A stretch of DNA of 64,000 nucleotides, taken from positions 1 through 64,000 of the forward strand of contig NZ_JAHGAJ010000009.1 in the NCBI RefSeq assembly GCF_030248535.1. The letters run 5' to 3'. Below, piece after piece: positions 35,562-44,700 of the stretch. The DNA is from Vibrio sp. D404a (GTDB taxonomy: Bacteria > Pseudomonadota > Gammaproteobacteria > Enterobacterales > Vibrionaceae). Under the pieces are notes generated by a model. It did not search any database. It saw only the letters and a program-made list of their open reading frames with translations, and was not told where the DNA came from. How positions within the stretch are numbered: position 1 is the stretch's first letter; the number at the start of each line of letters is the position of its first letter. The translations under genes and the position numbers were made by a program.

Positions 35562-35583
35562 CAGCAGCCTTTATCGGCTGCTG
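35562..35583 (-). terminator. Terminator after the MBL hydrolase gene
   Basis: CAGCAGCC at 35562-35569 pairs with GGCTGCTG at 35576-35583. Leftward it is followed by TTTTTATTTG, a good T-run. Confidence 0.85.
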
Positions 35584-35659
35584 CTTTGCGGAACTTTTCA
35601 TCTACTCATCCGCTCAAGTACTCAAACGATTTAGAGTTTAAGACAAGACTTGGGATGAG

Positions 35660-36712
35660 TTACAGCTTCCACCATTCATTGGTTTCAACTGGGCCAGCGA
35701 GTTGTAAGCGTTCACCAATAATTGGGGTTATCAGTTCGACACCACGCTCTTTACTGATTTCTGATGCTTGCTCTAGCGGGTCTTGCCAATCATGCATCGA
35801 CAAGTCAAAGGTGCTGTTGTGAATCGGCATCATCACTTTACCCTTTAGATCGATGTGCGCTTGAACACTCTGTTCAGGGAACATGTGAATATCTGCCCAG
35901 AGTGAGTTATAAGCGCCCGTTTCAATCATCGTAAGATCAAATGGACCAAATCGTTCACCAATCTCTTTGAAGCCTTCGAAGTAACCAGAGTCACCACTAA
36001 AGAAGACTTTCTTGTCGTTCCCTTCAATCACCCAACTGCCCCAAAGGGTTTGATCTCGATCGAGTAAACCACGCCCTGAGAAATGTTGGGTCGGTGTAAA
36101 GGTGAACTCGATACCCGCCGCCGTTGCCGACTCCCACCAGTTAAGTTCGACGATCTTCTCTTTACTCACACCCCATTTCTCTAGAATCGCACCAACACGC
36201 AGTGGTACTAGGAAGGTTTCCACCTTTTGTGCCAACGCTGTTACCGCTGCTTTATCTAGATGGTCGTAGTGATCATGGCTGATCACAACAACGTCAACCT
36301 CTGGCAACTGTTCAATGGAGATTGGAGTTGGATGAAAACGCTTTGGCCCCATCCACTGTACCGGTGACGCGCGGTCACTGAACACAGGATCCATCATCAC
36401 CAATTTACCGTCTAGCTTCATGGCGATACTTGAGTGACCTAGTCGGTAAACCACGTCCTCTTGCTCTTCAACCAGCTGCTCTGTGGTCATCGGCATTAAA
36501 GGCAGCGCTGTTTTAGGCACCGGCTCTTTACGCTCAACGGTCACGTACGCTTTTAGAATTGAGAAAATATCTGACATACCAGATTTGTATTCAAGCTCGC
36601 TGTTTGCAAACTTCTTAGGCAAGTTATCAAGCTTCTCATTTGAATTTGAATATGCGGTTACAGTCGCTGCCACGGCAAGTACTCCTACAATCGGTAATAG
36701 ATATTTTTTCAT
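35660..36712 (-). CDS. Membrane-anchored MBL-fold metallo-hydrolase (UlaG/NAPE-PLD-like)
   Basis: A 350-residue metallo-beta-lactamase-fold enzyme from the ATG at 36712; an upstream TTG at 36745 is possible but unlikely. The N-terminus is a signal anchor (YLLPIVGVLAVAATVTAY). The metal site has HDHYDHLD, and later GDSGYF and PIHNSTF supply the remaining ligands. WMGPKRFHPTPISIEQLP and WWESATAAGIEFTFTPTQHFSGRGLLD resemble N-acyl phosphatidylethanolamine phospholipase D-like proteins. The bound substrate may be a phosphodiester or lactone. A dyad at 36760-36809 sits in its promoter region. Confidence 0.82.
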   Translation of the reverse strand: MKKYLLPIVGVLAVAATVTAYSNSNEKLDNLPKKFANSELEYKSGMSDIFSILKAYVTVERKEPVPKTALPLMPMTTEQLVEEQEDVVYRLGHSSIAMKLDGKLVMMDPVFSDRASPVQWMGPKRFHPTPISIEQLPEVDVVVISHDHYDHLDKAAVTALAQKVETFLVPLRVGAILEKWGVSKEKIVELNWWESATAAGIEFTFTPTQHFSGRGLLDRDQTLWGSWVIEGNDKKVFFSGDSGYFEGFKEIGERFGPFDLTMIETGAYNSLWADIHMFPEQSVQAHIDLKGKVMMPIHNSTFDLSMHDWQDPLEQASEISKERGVELITPIIGERLQLAGPVETNEWWKL

Positions 36713-36759
36713 TAAACGCTCAGTTCTTTTGCTCTGGATCGTCAAGCCAAAAAGTAAAC

Positions 36760-36809
36760 TACACCGATGAGTTTACATTTAAATTTTAAAAAGTAAACCA
36801 GTGGGTGTA
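36760..36809. promoter_or_regulatory. Long dyad in the promoter of the MBL hydrolase
   Basis: TACACC-N5-GTTTA at 36760-36775 faces its inverse TAAAC-N5-GGTGTA at 36794-36809, around an AT-only centre. Two half-sites in opposite orientation suggest a repressor or activator pair, of TetR or similar type. The regulator is not in this window. Confidence 0.5.
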
Positions 36810-36886
36810 ACTTTTATTCTAAGAAAATTAAAGCCCAGCTAGAGACCCACCAGCTAGGCTTGAAAATAATCTATATATTCATCAAG

Positions 36887-38644
36887 TTAATCGACTGACC
36901 ACACATCTTTAAACTCTGGCCATCCCCAGTTGGTAATGGCGACATTTTTTAAGATCCCTTGGAATCGAACCGTTTGAAGGTGATGGAACAACGGTAGCAA
37001 CCAGTAATCTGTGACTAAACTGGTCGCAATTGGCTCCAGTTGCTCTAGGTAATCTTCAAGTTTGACCGATGCCTTATGTACATCGAGCTGTGACTTGAGC
37101 CAGTCACTACTCGGTTGGCCCAAAGCCGAGTGCAGCACGGGATCATTCATCAACCATGAAAACAGTGATGAAGGAGCATTGTCATCAAGGTTTAAGTTAC
37201 ACAAGATAAGATCTTCGCTCAGCTGATTCGTCTGAGAGCGCTGGGTCAAATCGCGAAAGCTGTAGGTATTGACCTCAACTTCAACGCCTTGAAATCTCAA
37301 TAAGTCTGCAATACTCACGGCACAGCGATATAAGGCGTAGTAATCATAAACCGCTATCGTGAGTTTCTTAGGCAACGCACACGCCGGATTCGGCATGCGA
37401 TAGACAGGGCTCCAGCTCGGCAAGATGTTCTTGGCGTGTTGTAAGCCAAACATGCCACGGTTCACCTCTAACTGCTCATGAACATGGCTTGGTTTAAAAC
37501 AATCTGCAAGAAACTTTCTCTGTTCGATAGTGAGGTTTTGCTGGGCTGCGTTGTGATTAAAGAGCACAAACAAACAACCATCTTCAACTCGACTGTACTG
37601 CTCATCGGTCTCTTTTGCCGTCACATCTCGCCCTAACTGATGAAAACACGACGCGTCTTCCTCTTGCGCCACTTGAATCTCACTTTGATCAAAATTGGTG
37701 ACCTTAGCGAGCTCTTCCTCAAATTGCCAAATCGTCACTTCATCAGTGAGCGATCGAGTACTAAAAAAGTGCTCAAACGCCTTAAGCTTAATGCGTTCCA
37801 CATCATGCTCGGCAATCATAAATGGCCCGCTTCCAACAATGTTCTGCGCTATCAGCCCCTGTAATTGTTCCGCTGGTTGTATCGAGTACTTCACCCCAGC
37901 CAACAGTCCAGCAAAACCAGTGTCCGCTTTAGAGAGCTTAAAGCAGAGCCGCAGCGGTTGATCGCTGTAGACCTGTTCAACGTGTTCCAACTCAGATTGG
38001 TAAAATGAATGCTCCTTGAGCTGCTTAAACAAGAGCACTAACTGTTCACCATCAATGAACTGGCCATTATGAAAGGTCAATCCGGGGCGGAGATAAAAGG
38101 TCCAAGTTTGACTGTCACTTTGGTAATCCCAGTGATGAGCAAGTTCAGGCTTAAGCACACCATCACTGCTGCAACTGACCAAACAGCTGAATACTTGCCT
38201 TAGCAAAAAACGTTCACTGCTACGGTGAACATGGTGAGGGAAGAGCGCTTCAAATCGACGCTTATAAGTCAGTTGAACGTGCAGTAACCCTTGACGTAAG
38301 GTTGCACCGGATGTCTCTTGCAACAAGGAACCAAACACGGTGCGGTCGTCGTCAAGTACCGCCAGCGCTTTTTCATACTTACCTTCCGCTATCAATTTAC
38401 TCGCAATATGACGATTAAGCCCTTGCACATCGTAGCGCAGAGTTAGATTAGAACGCTGGTTTCTACCGGCTTTGGGCTCCCACACTACCCATTGCGCCTG
38501 ATGCATTCGCCCTAGCAAGGTGCGTGCATGTCTGACACTGGTAAACATTAAATCGGCTAAGTCAGCCAAAGTAACCGCATGGGGAGTATTGGCCTCAAAT
38601 GATGTCAGCCTTGCGTAGTAACGCATCATATTTACATCAGACAA
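36887..38644 (-). CDS. sgrR: SgrR-family transcriptional regulator
   Basis: A 585-residue regulator. The N-terminus (about 1-80) is an SgrR-type winged helix (HARTLLGRMHQAQWVVWEPKAGRNQRSNLTL). Residues about 165-480 form a solute-binding (SBP_bac_5) domain that senses a small ligand. The C-terminal NWGWPEFKDVW matches the end of E. coli SgrR as I recall it. In E. coli SgrR activates the small RNA sgrS during sugar-phosphate stress and is divergent from it; here a candidate sgrS lies in the same place. The start is a TTG with AAGG eight to nine bases upstream; an ATG at 38629 lacks such a site. Confidence 0.9.
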   Translation of the reverse strand: MSDVNMMRYYARLTSFEANTPHAVTLADLADLMFTSVRHARTLLGRMHQAQWVVWEPKAGRNQRSNLTLRYDVQGLNRHIASKLIAEGKYEKALAVLDDDRTVFGSLLQETSGATLRQGLLHVQLTYKRRFEALFPHHVHRSSERFLLRQVFSCLVSCSSDGVLKPELAHHWDYQSDSQTWTFYLRPGLTFHNGQFIDGEQLVLLFKQLKEHSFYQSELEHVEQVYSDQPLRLCFKLSKADTGFAGLLAGVKYSIQPAEQLQGLIAQNIVGSGPFMIAEHDVERIKLKAFEHFFSTRSLTDEVTIWQFEEELAKVTNFDQSEIQVAQEEDASCFHQLGRDVTAKETDEQYSRVEDGCLFVLFNHNAAQQNLTIEQRKFLADCFKPSHVHEQLEVNRGMFGLQHAKNILPSWSPVYRMPNPACALPKKLTIAVYDYYALYRCAVSIADLLRFQGVEVEVNTYSFRDLTQRSQTNQLSEDLILCNLNLDDNAPSSLFSWLMNDPVLHSALGQPSSDWLKSQLDVHKASVKLEDYLEQLEPIATSLVTDYWLLPLFHHLQTVRFQGILKNVAITNWGWPEFKDVWSVD

Positions 38645-38794
38645 ACTCAGAACCTTTCTTTAAAACGTTTTCCTAATAAACGCAATTATAGAGCTTTTCA
38701 ACAAGAAATCTTCCACTTAGAACAATAACAGGAAGAGTATTGAAATAAACCGTCTGTTTATTCCTTCCTTATTATCATCGAAAATAACGTCACA

Positions 38795-38820
38795 GAGGCA
38801 GCAACCTCTCAAGGAATACT
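38795..38820 (+). promoter_or_regulatory. Candidate promoter and SgrR site of the SgrS-like RNA
   Basis: AATACT at 38815-38820 could be a -10 box placing the RNA start near 38827. GAGG-N6-CCTC at 38795-38808 is an inverted repeat that might be an SgrR site. Both are guesses from position. Confidence 0.3.
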
Positions 38821-38847
38821 GACCCAACCAAGCAAAGGGGAACGCCA

Positions 38848-38934
38848 ATGAGGAAATACTATTTATCTCAATTCCTACGTACCAAGAGTGAGCTTGAAAA
38901 AGAAGCGCTTCGTGCACTTTTAGAGCTATGTTGA
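38848..38934 (+). CDS. Candidate SgrT-like 28-residue small protein
   Basis: ATG at 38848, preceded by AAAGGGG at good spacing. The peptide is MRKYYLSQFLRTKSELEK then ALRALLELC. Its first residues (MRKYY) resemble E. coli SgrT (MRQFY), which binds the glucose transporter PtsG, but the rest shows no similarity and the length is 28 against 43. If real, it would be the protein half of the dual-function RNA. The chance of a random ORF with such a strong ribosome-binding site here is low. Confidence 0.5.
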   Translation: MRKYYLSQFLRTKSELEKEALRALLELC

Positions 38935-38969
38935 TCCACTAACGAGTACACAATTTTTCACTGGATTAC

Positions 38970-39036
38970 GCGAGTCGAACACCTCTTAAACTGCTCCTAC
39001 CCCCAATCTGAGTTTGGTTTCGACTCGCTTTTCTCT
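38970..39036 (+). terminator. Terminator of the SgrS-like RNA
   Basis: GCGAGTCGAA at 38970-38979 pairs perfectly with TTCGACTCGC at 39019-39028, followed by TTTTCTCTTT. The 39-base loop carries a weak inner stem (AAACT/AGTTT), a CTCCT sequence that could pair with Shine-Dalgarno regions, and the CTGAGTTTGG motif. Confidence 0.7.
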
Positions 39037-39249
39037 TTCAGAAAACGCGCGCATCCCTTGCGTACCAATAACTCAAACCCTTCATAAATTTCTGTTGTCG
39101 ACTCGACAAATTTAATTCGTTTTCTTAGTTGTTCGAAAAGCCTTAAGGTTCGCCCCGAAGCAAACAAGGAGCCTCAGGAAATAGACCGAGGACCTAAAAA
39201 CAACTTACTAATTTGCACATACCAATCAGGTATTTACTAAGGAAACGCC

Positions 39250-40155
39250 ATGCGTATCGCAATTCTTTCTCGCAACGAAAATCTATACTCTACCGCTCGT
39301 CTAAAGCAGGCTGGAGAAGCTCGTGGTCACCAGGTCGATGTTATCGACACGTTGCACTGTGACATAGATATCGCGAGTAACAATCCGAAGATTCGCTACA
39401 TGGGTGAAGAGCTGCCTCAGTACGACGCAGTGATCCCACGTATTGGCGCTTCCATTACCTTCTACGGTACTGCGGTAGTGCGTCAATTCGAGATGATGGG
39501 TACTTTCTGTATCAATGAATCTGTAGCGATCAGCCGCTCTCGTGACAAACTGCGTTCACTACAGCTGCTATCTCGTAAGGGTATTGGTCTACCAAAAACA
39601 GGTTTCGCTAGCCGTCCTGACAAGATCCAAGATCTGATCAAGAACGTGGGTGGCGCACCTTTGGTTATCAAGCTACTTGAAGGTACTCAAGGTATCGGCG
39701 TGGTACTGGCTGAAACCAACAAAGCGGCAGAGAGTGTGATTGAAGCATTCATGGGCCTAAAAGCGAACATCTTGGTTCAAGAGTTCATCGAAGAAGCAAA
39801 AGGCGCGGATATCCGCTGCTTCGTAGTGGGCAACAAAGTTATCGCAGCAATGAAACGCCAAGCAGGTGAAGGTGAGTTCCGCTCTAACCTACACCGTGGT
39901 GGTACTGCTCAACTGGTTAAACTGACCAAAGAAGAGCGTGCAACAGCGATCAATGCAGCGAAGATCATGGGTCTAAACCTATGTGGCGTCGATATCCTAC
40001 AATCTAAAAATGGCCCAGTAGTAATGGAAGTAAACTCTTCTCCAGGCCTAGAAGGTATCGAAAAAGCAACAGGTAAAGATGTTGCTGACATGATTTTCGA
40101 ATTCATCGAGAAGAATGCAAAGCCAAATGCTAACCGTACTCGCGGTAAAGGCTGA
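39250..40155 (+). CDS. rimK: RimK, ribosomal protein S6-glutamate ligase
   Basis: A 301-residue ATP-grasp ligase. The known reaction adds glutamate residues to the C-terminus of ribosomal protein S6; RimK homologues in pseudomonads respond to c-di-GMP. The ATP-grasp fold is seen in [15 protein letters not shown] and the metal-binding [25 protein letters not shown]. Length matches E. coli RimK (300). It is followed 64 bases later by a small retropepsin-like gene, so the two form a pair like the rimB-rimK pair of Pseudomonas. Codon use is that of a well-expressed gene. AAGGAAACGCC precedes the ATG. Confidence 0.95.
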   Translation: MRIAILSRNENLYSTARLKQAGEARGHQVDVIDTLHCDIDIASNNPKIRYMGEELPQYDAVIPRIGASITFYGTAVVRQFEMMGTFCINESVAISRSRDKLRSLQLLSRKGIGLPKTGFASRPDKIQDLIKNVGGAPLVIKLLEGTQGIGVVLAETNKAAESVIEAFMGLKANILVQEFIEEAKGADIRCFVVGNKVIAAMKRQAGEGEFRSNLHRGGTAQLVKLTKEERATAINAAKIMGLNLCGVDILQSKNGPVVMEVNSSPGLEGIEKATGKDVADMIFEFIEKNAKPNANRTRGKG

Positions 40156-40219
40156 TATTAGAAAAGATTACAACGGTTAAGATAACCAAGTAAGCCGTTA
40201 ACTGATGATTGGAATAATT

Positions 40220-40645
40220 ATGAACAACAAAATGATCATAGGGAACACTGAAGCACTTTGCTTACCTGAGTTAGGGATAACAGGATTACACACACGCGTA
40301 GATACAGGGGCTAAAACCTCTTCTCTACACGTAGACAACTTACTTTGCTTTAAAGAAGACGGTGAGCGTTTCGTTGAGTTCGACTTACACCCAGACGTAT
40401 ACCATCTAGAAGAGACTGTGCGTTGCACAGCAAAGCTAAAAGCCAGCAAGAAGATCAAATCTTCGAATGGTGAAGTGGAAACACGTTGTGTGATTGAGAC
40501 GCTACTGCGTATTGGTGGTGAGCAATGGCTTATCGACTTAACGCTAAGCAACCGTCAAGACATGACATACATGATGCTGCTTGGCCGCCAAGGCATGAGC
40601 AACAAAGTGATTGTTGACCCAAGCGAGTCATTCTTGCTGAACTAA
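40220..40645 (+). CDS. Retropepsin-like RimB/ATP-dependent zinc protease-family protein
   Basis: A 141-residue protein, starting at the ATG at 40220 with TTGGA six bases upstream. It carries RVDTGAKTSSLHV, the aspartic-protease-like DTGA motif near residue 28, and MMLLGRQGMS near its end, as in the family often labelled ATP-dependent zinc protease. In Pseudomonas the related RimB acts with RimK on ribosomal S6. Its placement 64 bases behind rimK supports that partnership. Two such monomers are expected to form the active site. Confidence 0.87.
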   Translation: MNNKMIIGNTEALCLPELGITGLHTRVDTGAKTSSLHVDNLLCFKEDGERFVEFDLHPDVYHLEETVRCTAKLKASKKIKSSNGEVETRCVIETLLRIGGEQWLIDLTLSNRQDMTYMMLLGRQGMSNKVIVDPSESFLLN

Positions 40646-40747
40646 TAGCGTCGCTCCACAACGCTATTCCAAGGGTTAAATGAGGCACTCGCACGTTATT
40701 TTGCCGAATACACGCTGTGAGTGAATCGAGAGCACCACCCTCCGCAG

Positions 40748-40776
40748 AGGCCAGTCTTTATGACTGGCCTTTGTCG
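40748..40776 (+). terminator. Terminator of the rimK operon, overlapping the convergent gene's end
   Basis: AGGCCAGTC at 40748-40756 pairs with GACTGGCCT at 40762-40770, followed by TTGTCGTTTTT. The loop contains the stop codon of the convergent MBL gene, and the right arm encodes its last residues. Confidence 0.85.
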
Positions 40777-41561
40777 TTTTTGCCTTTACCCTTTTTTGTA
40801 ATGCCAAAACGCCAAATCGATTTCAGTAGACTCTTAAACTTGATCTTAGTGACCCGCCAATGCGTCACAGGTCGGCGCGGCGCACTCACTAAAAGGTGCT
40901 CAAACGCTGGTTGGTCAAAAGCCACTTGCCCACCATGCGCCACCAGTAAGGTATCTAAGTGAAGATCATAGATCCGCTCTACTGATTGACGATATTGGTT
41001 GGGGTGGAAGATAGGAAATGGCGGAATCAATTTCTGCTTCACCTCCACCATCAAATCAGCCACGTAGGCCAATCTCTCAGAGGGGCAATAAACAGACAAA
41101 TCCCTATCAGTATGACCTGGGGTCTCCAGCACGACCCAGTCATCAAAACCCGGAATGGTCTCACCGTCTGACAGCTTATAATCTGGCTTTAACTTACGTG
41201 AATACCAAAGGTTGGCTTTTGGTCTACCGAGTCGATTGGCCATCCAGCGCGCAAGCGCCAGATCGGTTAAGTGCATTAGGACACCATCCCAGCGCGCGTA
41301 CCAATCGAATTCGCGATCAGCAGACACTAACTTACAGCCTGTTAATGCCCGTAATTTATGCGCCGCACCTGCGTGGTCTGGATGCATATGAGTGACAACA
41401 ACGGTATGTAGGTCATGAAAATTTCGCCCTAAATCTTGCTCGATAAAGGCTTTCAAGTGTGGAATGTCTGCTCGGCATGCGCCATCGAGCAATAACAGCC
41501 TATCGGGGTACTCCACCAAATACATGTCTTGGATATACCCCTTGATCGTGTGCAGTTGCAA
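40758..41561 (-). CDS. MBL-fold metallo-hydrolase
   Basis: A 267-residue soluble protein of the metallo-beta-lactamase fold. The metal site is THMHPDHAG (57-65), the next ligand is in ETPGHTDRDLSVY and the last in LLVAHGGQ. These are the marks of glyoxalase II-like hydrolases, which cleave thioesters or lactones. The C-terminus is strongly basic (KKGKGKNDKGQS). The end of the gene overlaps the rimK operon terminator, so the two convergent transcripts meet there. The substrate is unknown. Confidence 0.85.
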   Translation of the reverse strand: MQLHTIKGYIQDMYLVEYPDRLLLLDGACRADIPHLKAFIEQDLGRNFHDLHTVVVTHMHPDHAGAAHKLRALTGCKLVSADREFDWYARWDGVLMHLTDLALARWMANRLGRPKANLWYSRKLKPDYKLSDGETIPGFDDWVVLETPGHTDRDLSVYCPSERLAYVADLMVEVKQKLIPPFPIFHPNQYRQSVERIYDLHLDTLLVAHGGQVAFDQPAFEHLLVSAPRRPVTHWRVTKIKFKSLLKSIWRFGITKKGKGKNDKGQS

Positions 41562-41724
41562 AACGACTCCTTGTTCACTGCTAACTGGTCAGACCTATAC
41601 CATAGCAAAACCACCCACAAATGTGATCATTTTGTTAAATAAGGCTGCCGTTACACACGAAATCAACAGAGAACGAGACCAAACATTGAACCAGACACTG
41701 AGCTTTTGAGATCCAAGTCCAGCG

Positions 41725-44700
41725 TTAGTTCGCAGGCTCTGTGAGAGACTCAACCAGCACCTTGATATGGACTGCTGCCTCATCAAAATCATAATTTGAA
41801 ACGGCACTTTCTAGCTTTTCTAATACACTCGTTAACTCCGAGTTCTCTAGAGAAGCCACCAGCGCCTCACACGTTTCAACAGCCGCGAAGTCATACTCTT
41901 CGATTTGAGCCACTAACTGTTCAATTAAGAGTTGGATCTGTTCTACATCCATAGCCGCTGTAGATTCCGACTCCTCTCGTGATGCCAGATAATCATTAAT
42001 GGTCAACAAGGCTTGTTGCGCAGCCCGGTTCAGGCTCTTGAATAACGCTTGATATTGCGCTTTATCATCGGCACGCAGTGCGTCTTCAAGCCCGAGACTG
42101 GTTTGGTAAACGCCATCGCACCCAATATTGCCCGACACACCTTTTAGAGTATGAGTCGTCAACAGAGCTTGTTGGTGGTCATCTTGCTCAAGCGCATTCT
42201 CAATCACAGGCAGCGATTCTGGTAAGGTATTCGACACATTCGTCAGCGCCTTGTCGTAAGACGCTACACGCCCGCCAAATCGCGCAACCGCACCTTCAAC
42301 ATCAAAGCCTTCAAGCTCTGGAAGTGCAACGTCCTCCGCTTTGGTAGGCTCTGTATCCGTTATGCTGAGATTATGTGACACCCACGTATTAAGTACTTTG
42401 AATAGGTGCTCTGGGTCGATCGGTTTTGCCACATGATCATTCATGCCCGCAGCAATACACGCCTCTCTATCGCTGGCTAACGCGTTGGCCGTCATGGCAA
42501 TAATCGGCAATTCAGTTAACCCAAGCTGCTGTCGAATCACTTGAGTAGCTTCAAATCCATCCATCACTGGCATCTGAATATCCATAAGCACCGCATCATA
42601 TTGATGCTTAGAAACTAGTGACACGGATTGCTGACCATCGGCAGCGACACTCACTTCGCACTGAGCCAATTCCAGTAACTCAACCGCCACTTGTTGGTTA
42701 ACTTCGTTATCTTCGACCAAAAGAACATGCGCTCCTTTAATGCCCTGATCTAGGGCGATATCGCTCAACGGTTGGTGCATCAACATCGCACTCTCAGCCT
42801 TGCTCTCCTTATCAAAGGATTGAGATATAGCGTCAAACAGGGATGAAGATGAGACAGGTTTCACCAAAAAGCCATCCACACCCTTCTGCATGGCTTGGTC
42901 TCGGACTTCATCGTCCCCATACGCCGTCACCATCACCACTTTTGGCGACACCTTTAGAGACAACTTCCGAACTGAATCTAAGGTATCCAAGCCACTCATA
43001 TGCGGCATTTTGTAATCCATCAAAATGAGATCGTAGGGCTGGTTAGCAGAGTCGGCTGTGGTCAGTTGTAACAGAGCCTGCATCCCTGAATCGACAGCAT
43101 CGGATTCTAGCCCCATGGCTTGAGTCATGCTGGTGAGAATATCCCTCGACTCTGCTGAGTCATCAACCACTAAGGCACGCAGTCCTTGATAGTCACTAGA
43201 CAGCTTAGGCTGCTTCAGTGAGGTACTGTGGTCGATATCCAGAGTAAGGTCGAAATAGAAGGTACTGCCGACACCGTGTTGGCTATCGCAGCCAATCTCA
43301 CCATCCATCAGCTCAACCAAATTTTTCGAAATGGTCAACCCAAGTCCCGTTCCACCAAACTGTCGCGTCGTTGAGCTATCTGCTTGAGAAAAGGCCGAAA
43401 ACAGTCGAGACATCTGCTCAGGCGTCATACCAATCCCCGAATCCTGAACACTAAATCTAAGGCCTACACGATTCTCAGATTGCGCGACTTGCTCCACCTT
43501 AACCACAACCTCACCCTCGTGAGTAAACTTGACCGCATTGTTAGTTAAGTTCAGTAATACCTGACCGATACGCAGCGGATCACCGAGCAGCATGGTCGGG
43601 ATGTTAGGATCAATCGCAATCAACAGCTCTAGATTCTTCTCTTGGGATTTAACACTGACAATATTAGACAAGTTGTCCATCACATTGGTCAGGGCAAATG
43701 GGATCACCTCCAGATCCAACTTTCCAGCCTCAATCTTGGAGAAATCAAGAATGTCGTTGATAACGCCAAGCAGCGAGTTTGATGCCGTTAGGATCTTATT
43801 GAGATAGTCACTCTGTTTGCGGTTTAAGTCCGTTTGCAAAGCAAGGTAGCTCATGCCGATGATCGCATTCATCGGCGTGCGGATTTCATGACTCATATTA
43901 GCGAGGAAATCGCTCTTTGATTGCGTCGCTTCTTCGGCTACCGTCTTCGCTAACTCAAGGTCATTTTGAATCGATTTAAGCTCTGTGACGTCGGTAGAGA
44001 AACCGAACATACCAATCATGGTGCCATCTTCTTCTAGCAGCGGGATCTTTTTGGTTAAGAAGTGATGTTCAACCCCATGCCCATCTATTAGGCTGTCTTC
44101 ATACTCTTGAGACTCACCGCTCAATAGCACTTGTTTATCGACTTGCTTAATCGCATCGGCGCGTTCAGCAGCAAAGATATCATTGTCTCGATTATTCAGA
44201 ATATCGCCTGCATCCAATCCAGTGACCGACTCAAAGTGCTTATTCACCAACTGGTAACGCCCATCCATATCTTTCAAATAGATAGAGGTGCCAGTCGCGT
44301 TATCAATGATGCTGGTTAAGCGAAGTGTGCGCTCACGTACGCTACGCTCCAATTGCTCATTTGATTCGAGTAGAATCGCTTGGGTACGACGCCCCAACCA
44401 CAAAGAAAGCCCCGTCAAACCAACGGTTAAGAACACGGTAAATGCGAGCAGAGATACAATCAGATTTCGCGTCGATATGTAGCCCTTTAATGCCTCTTGT
44501 TCATCAATTTCAGTAACAAAACCAAACTGTTCACCCTCGCGCCACACCCAACTTCCGAGTACAGGCACACCGCGATAATCTAAGTACCCAATGCCACTGC
44601 TGCCTTTGGTATCACGGAGTGCGCCAAGGAAAGCTTTGGTGTAGTTGTCGTCATCAGTAAAGAGTCGTGGCTTGGTGCCATTGCCCACCACCTGTTGTTC

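Larger units (their letters stand above)
38827..39038 (+). ncRNA. Candidate SgrS-like dual-function small RNA
   Basis: The region lies divergent from sgrR, as sgrS does in E. coli. A predicted 5' end near 38827 gives a leader of about 21 bases before a small ORF, against about 22 in E. coli SgrS. The leader GCAAAGGGGAACGCCAATG resembles E. coli GCAAGGGGGTGCCCCATG as I remember it. Near the 3' end, CTGAGTTTGG matches the ptsG-pairing CTGAGTATTGG of E. coli apart from one base gap, and it lies inside the loop of a terminator. The total length of about 212 bases is near the E. coli 227. Homology is unproven without a covariance search. No ptsG gene is in the window to test pairing. Confidence 0.55.
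38645..39249. other. sgrR-rimK intergenic region containing candidate SgrS RNA
   Basis: Between sgrR (leftward) and rimK (rightward) lie a possible promoter at about 38795-38820, the candidate RNA (38827-39038) and a palindrome TTGTCG-ACT-CGACAA at 39095-39109. The rimK leader continues to AAGGAAACGCC before its ATG. Confidence 0.6.

Noticed and set aside
38717..38917. A 66-codon minus-strand frame in the sgrR-rimK gap
   Set aside because: It runs across the candidate promoter and the start of the SgrS-like RNA on the opposite strand, and lacks a ribosome-binding site.
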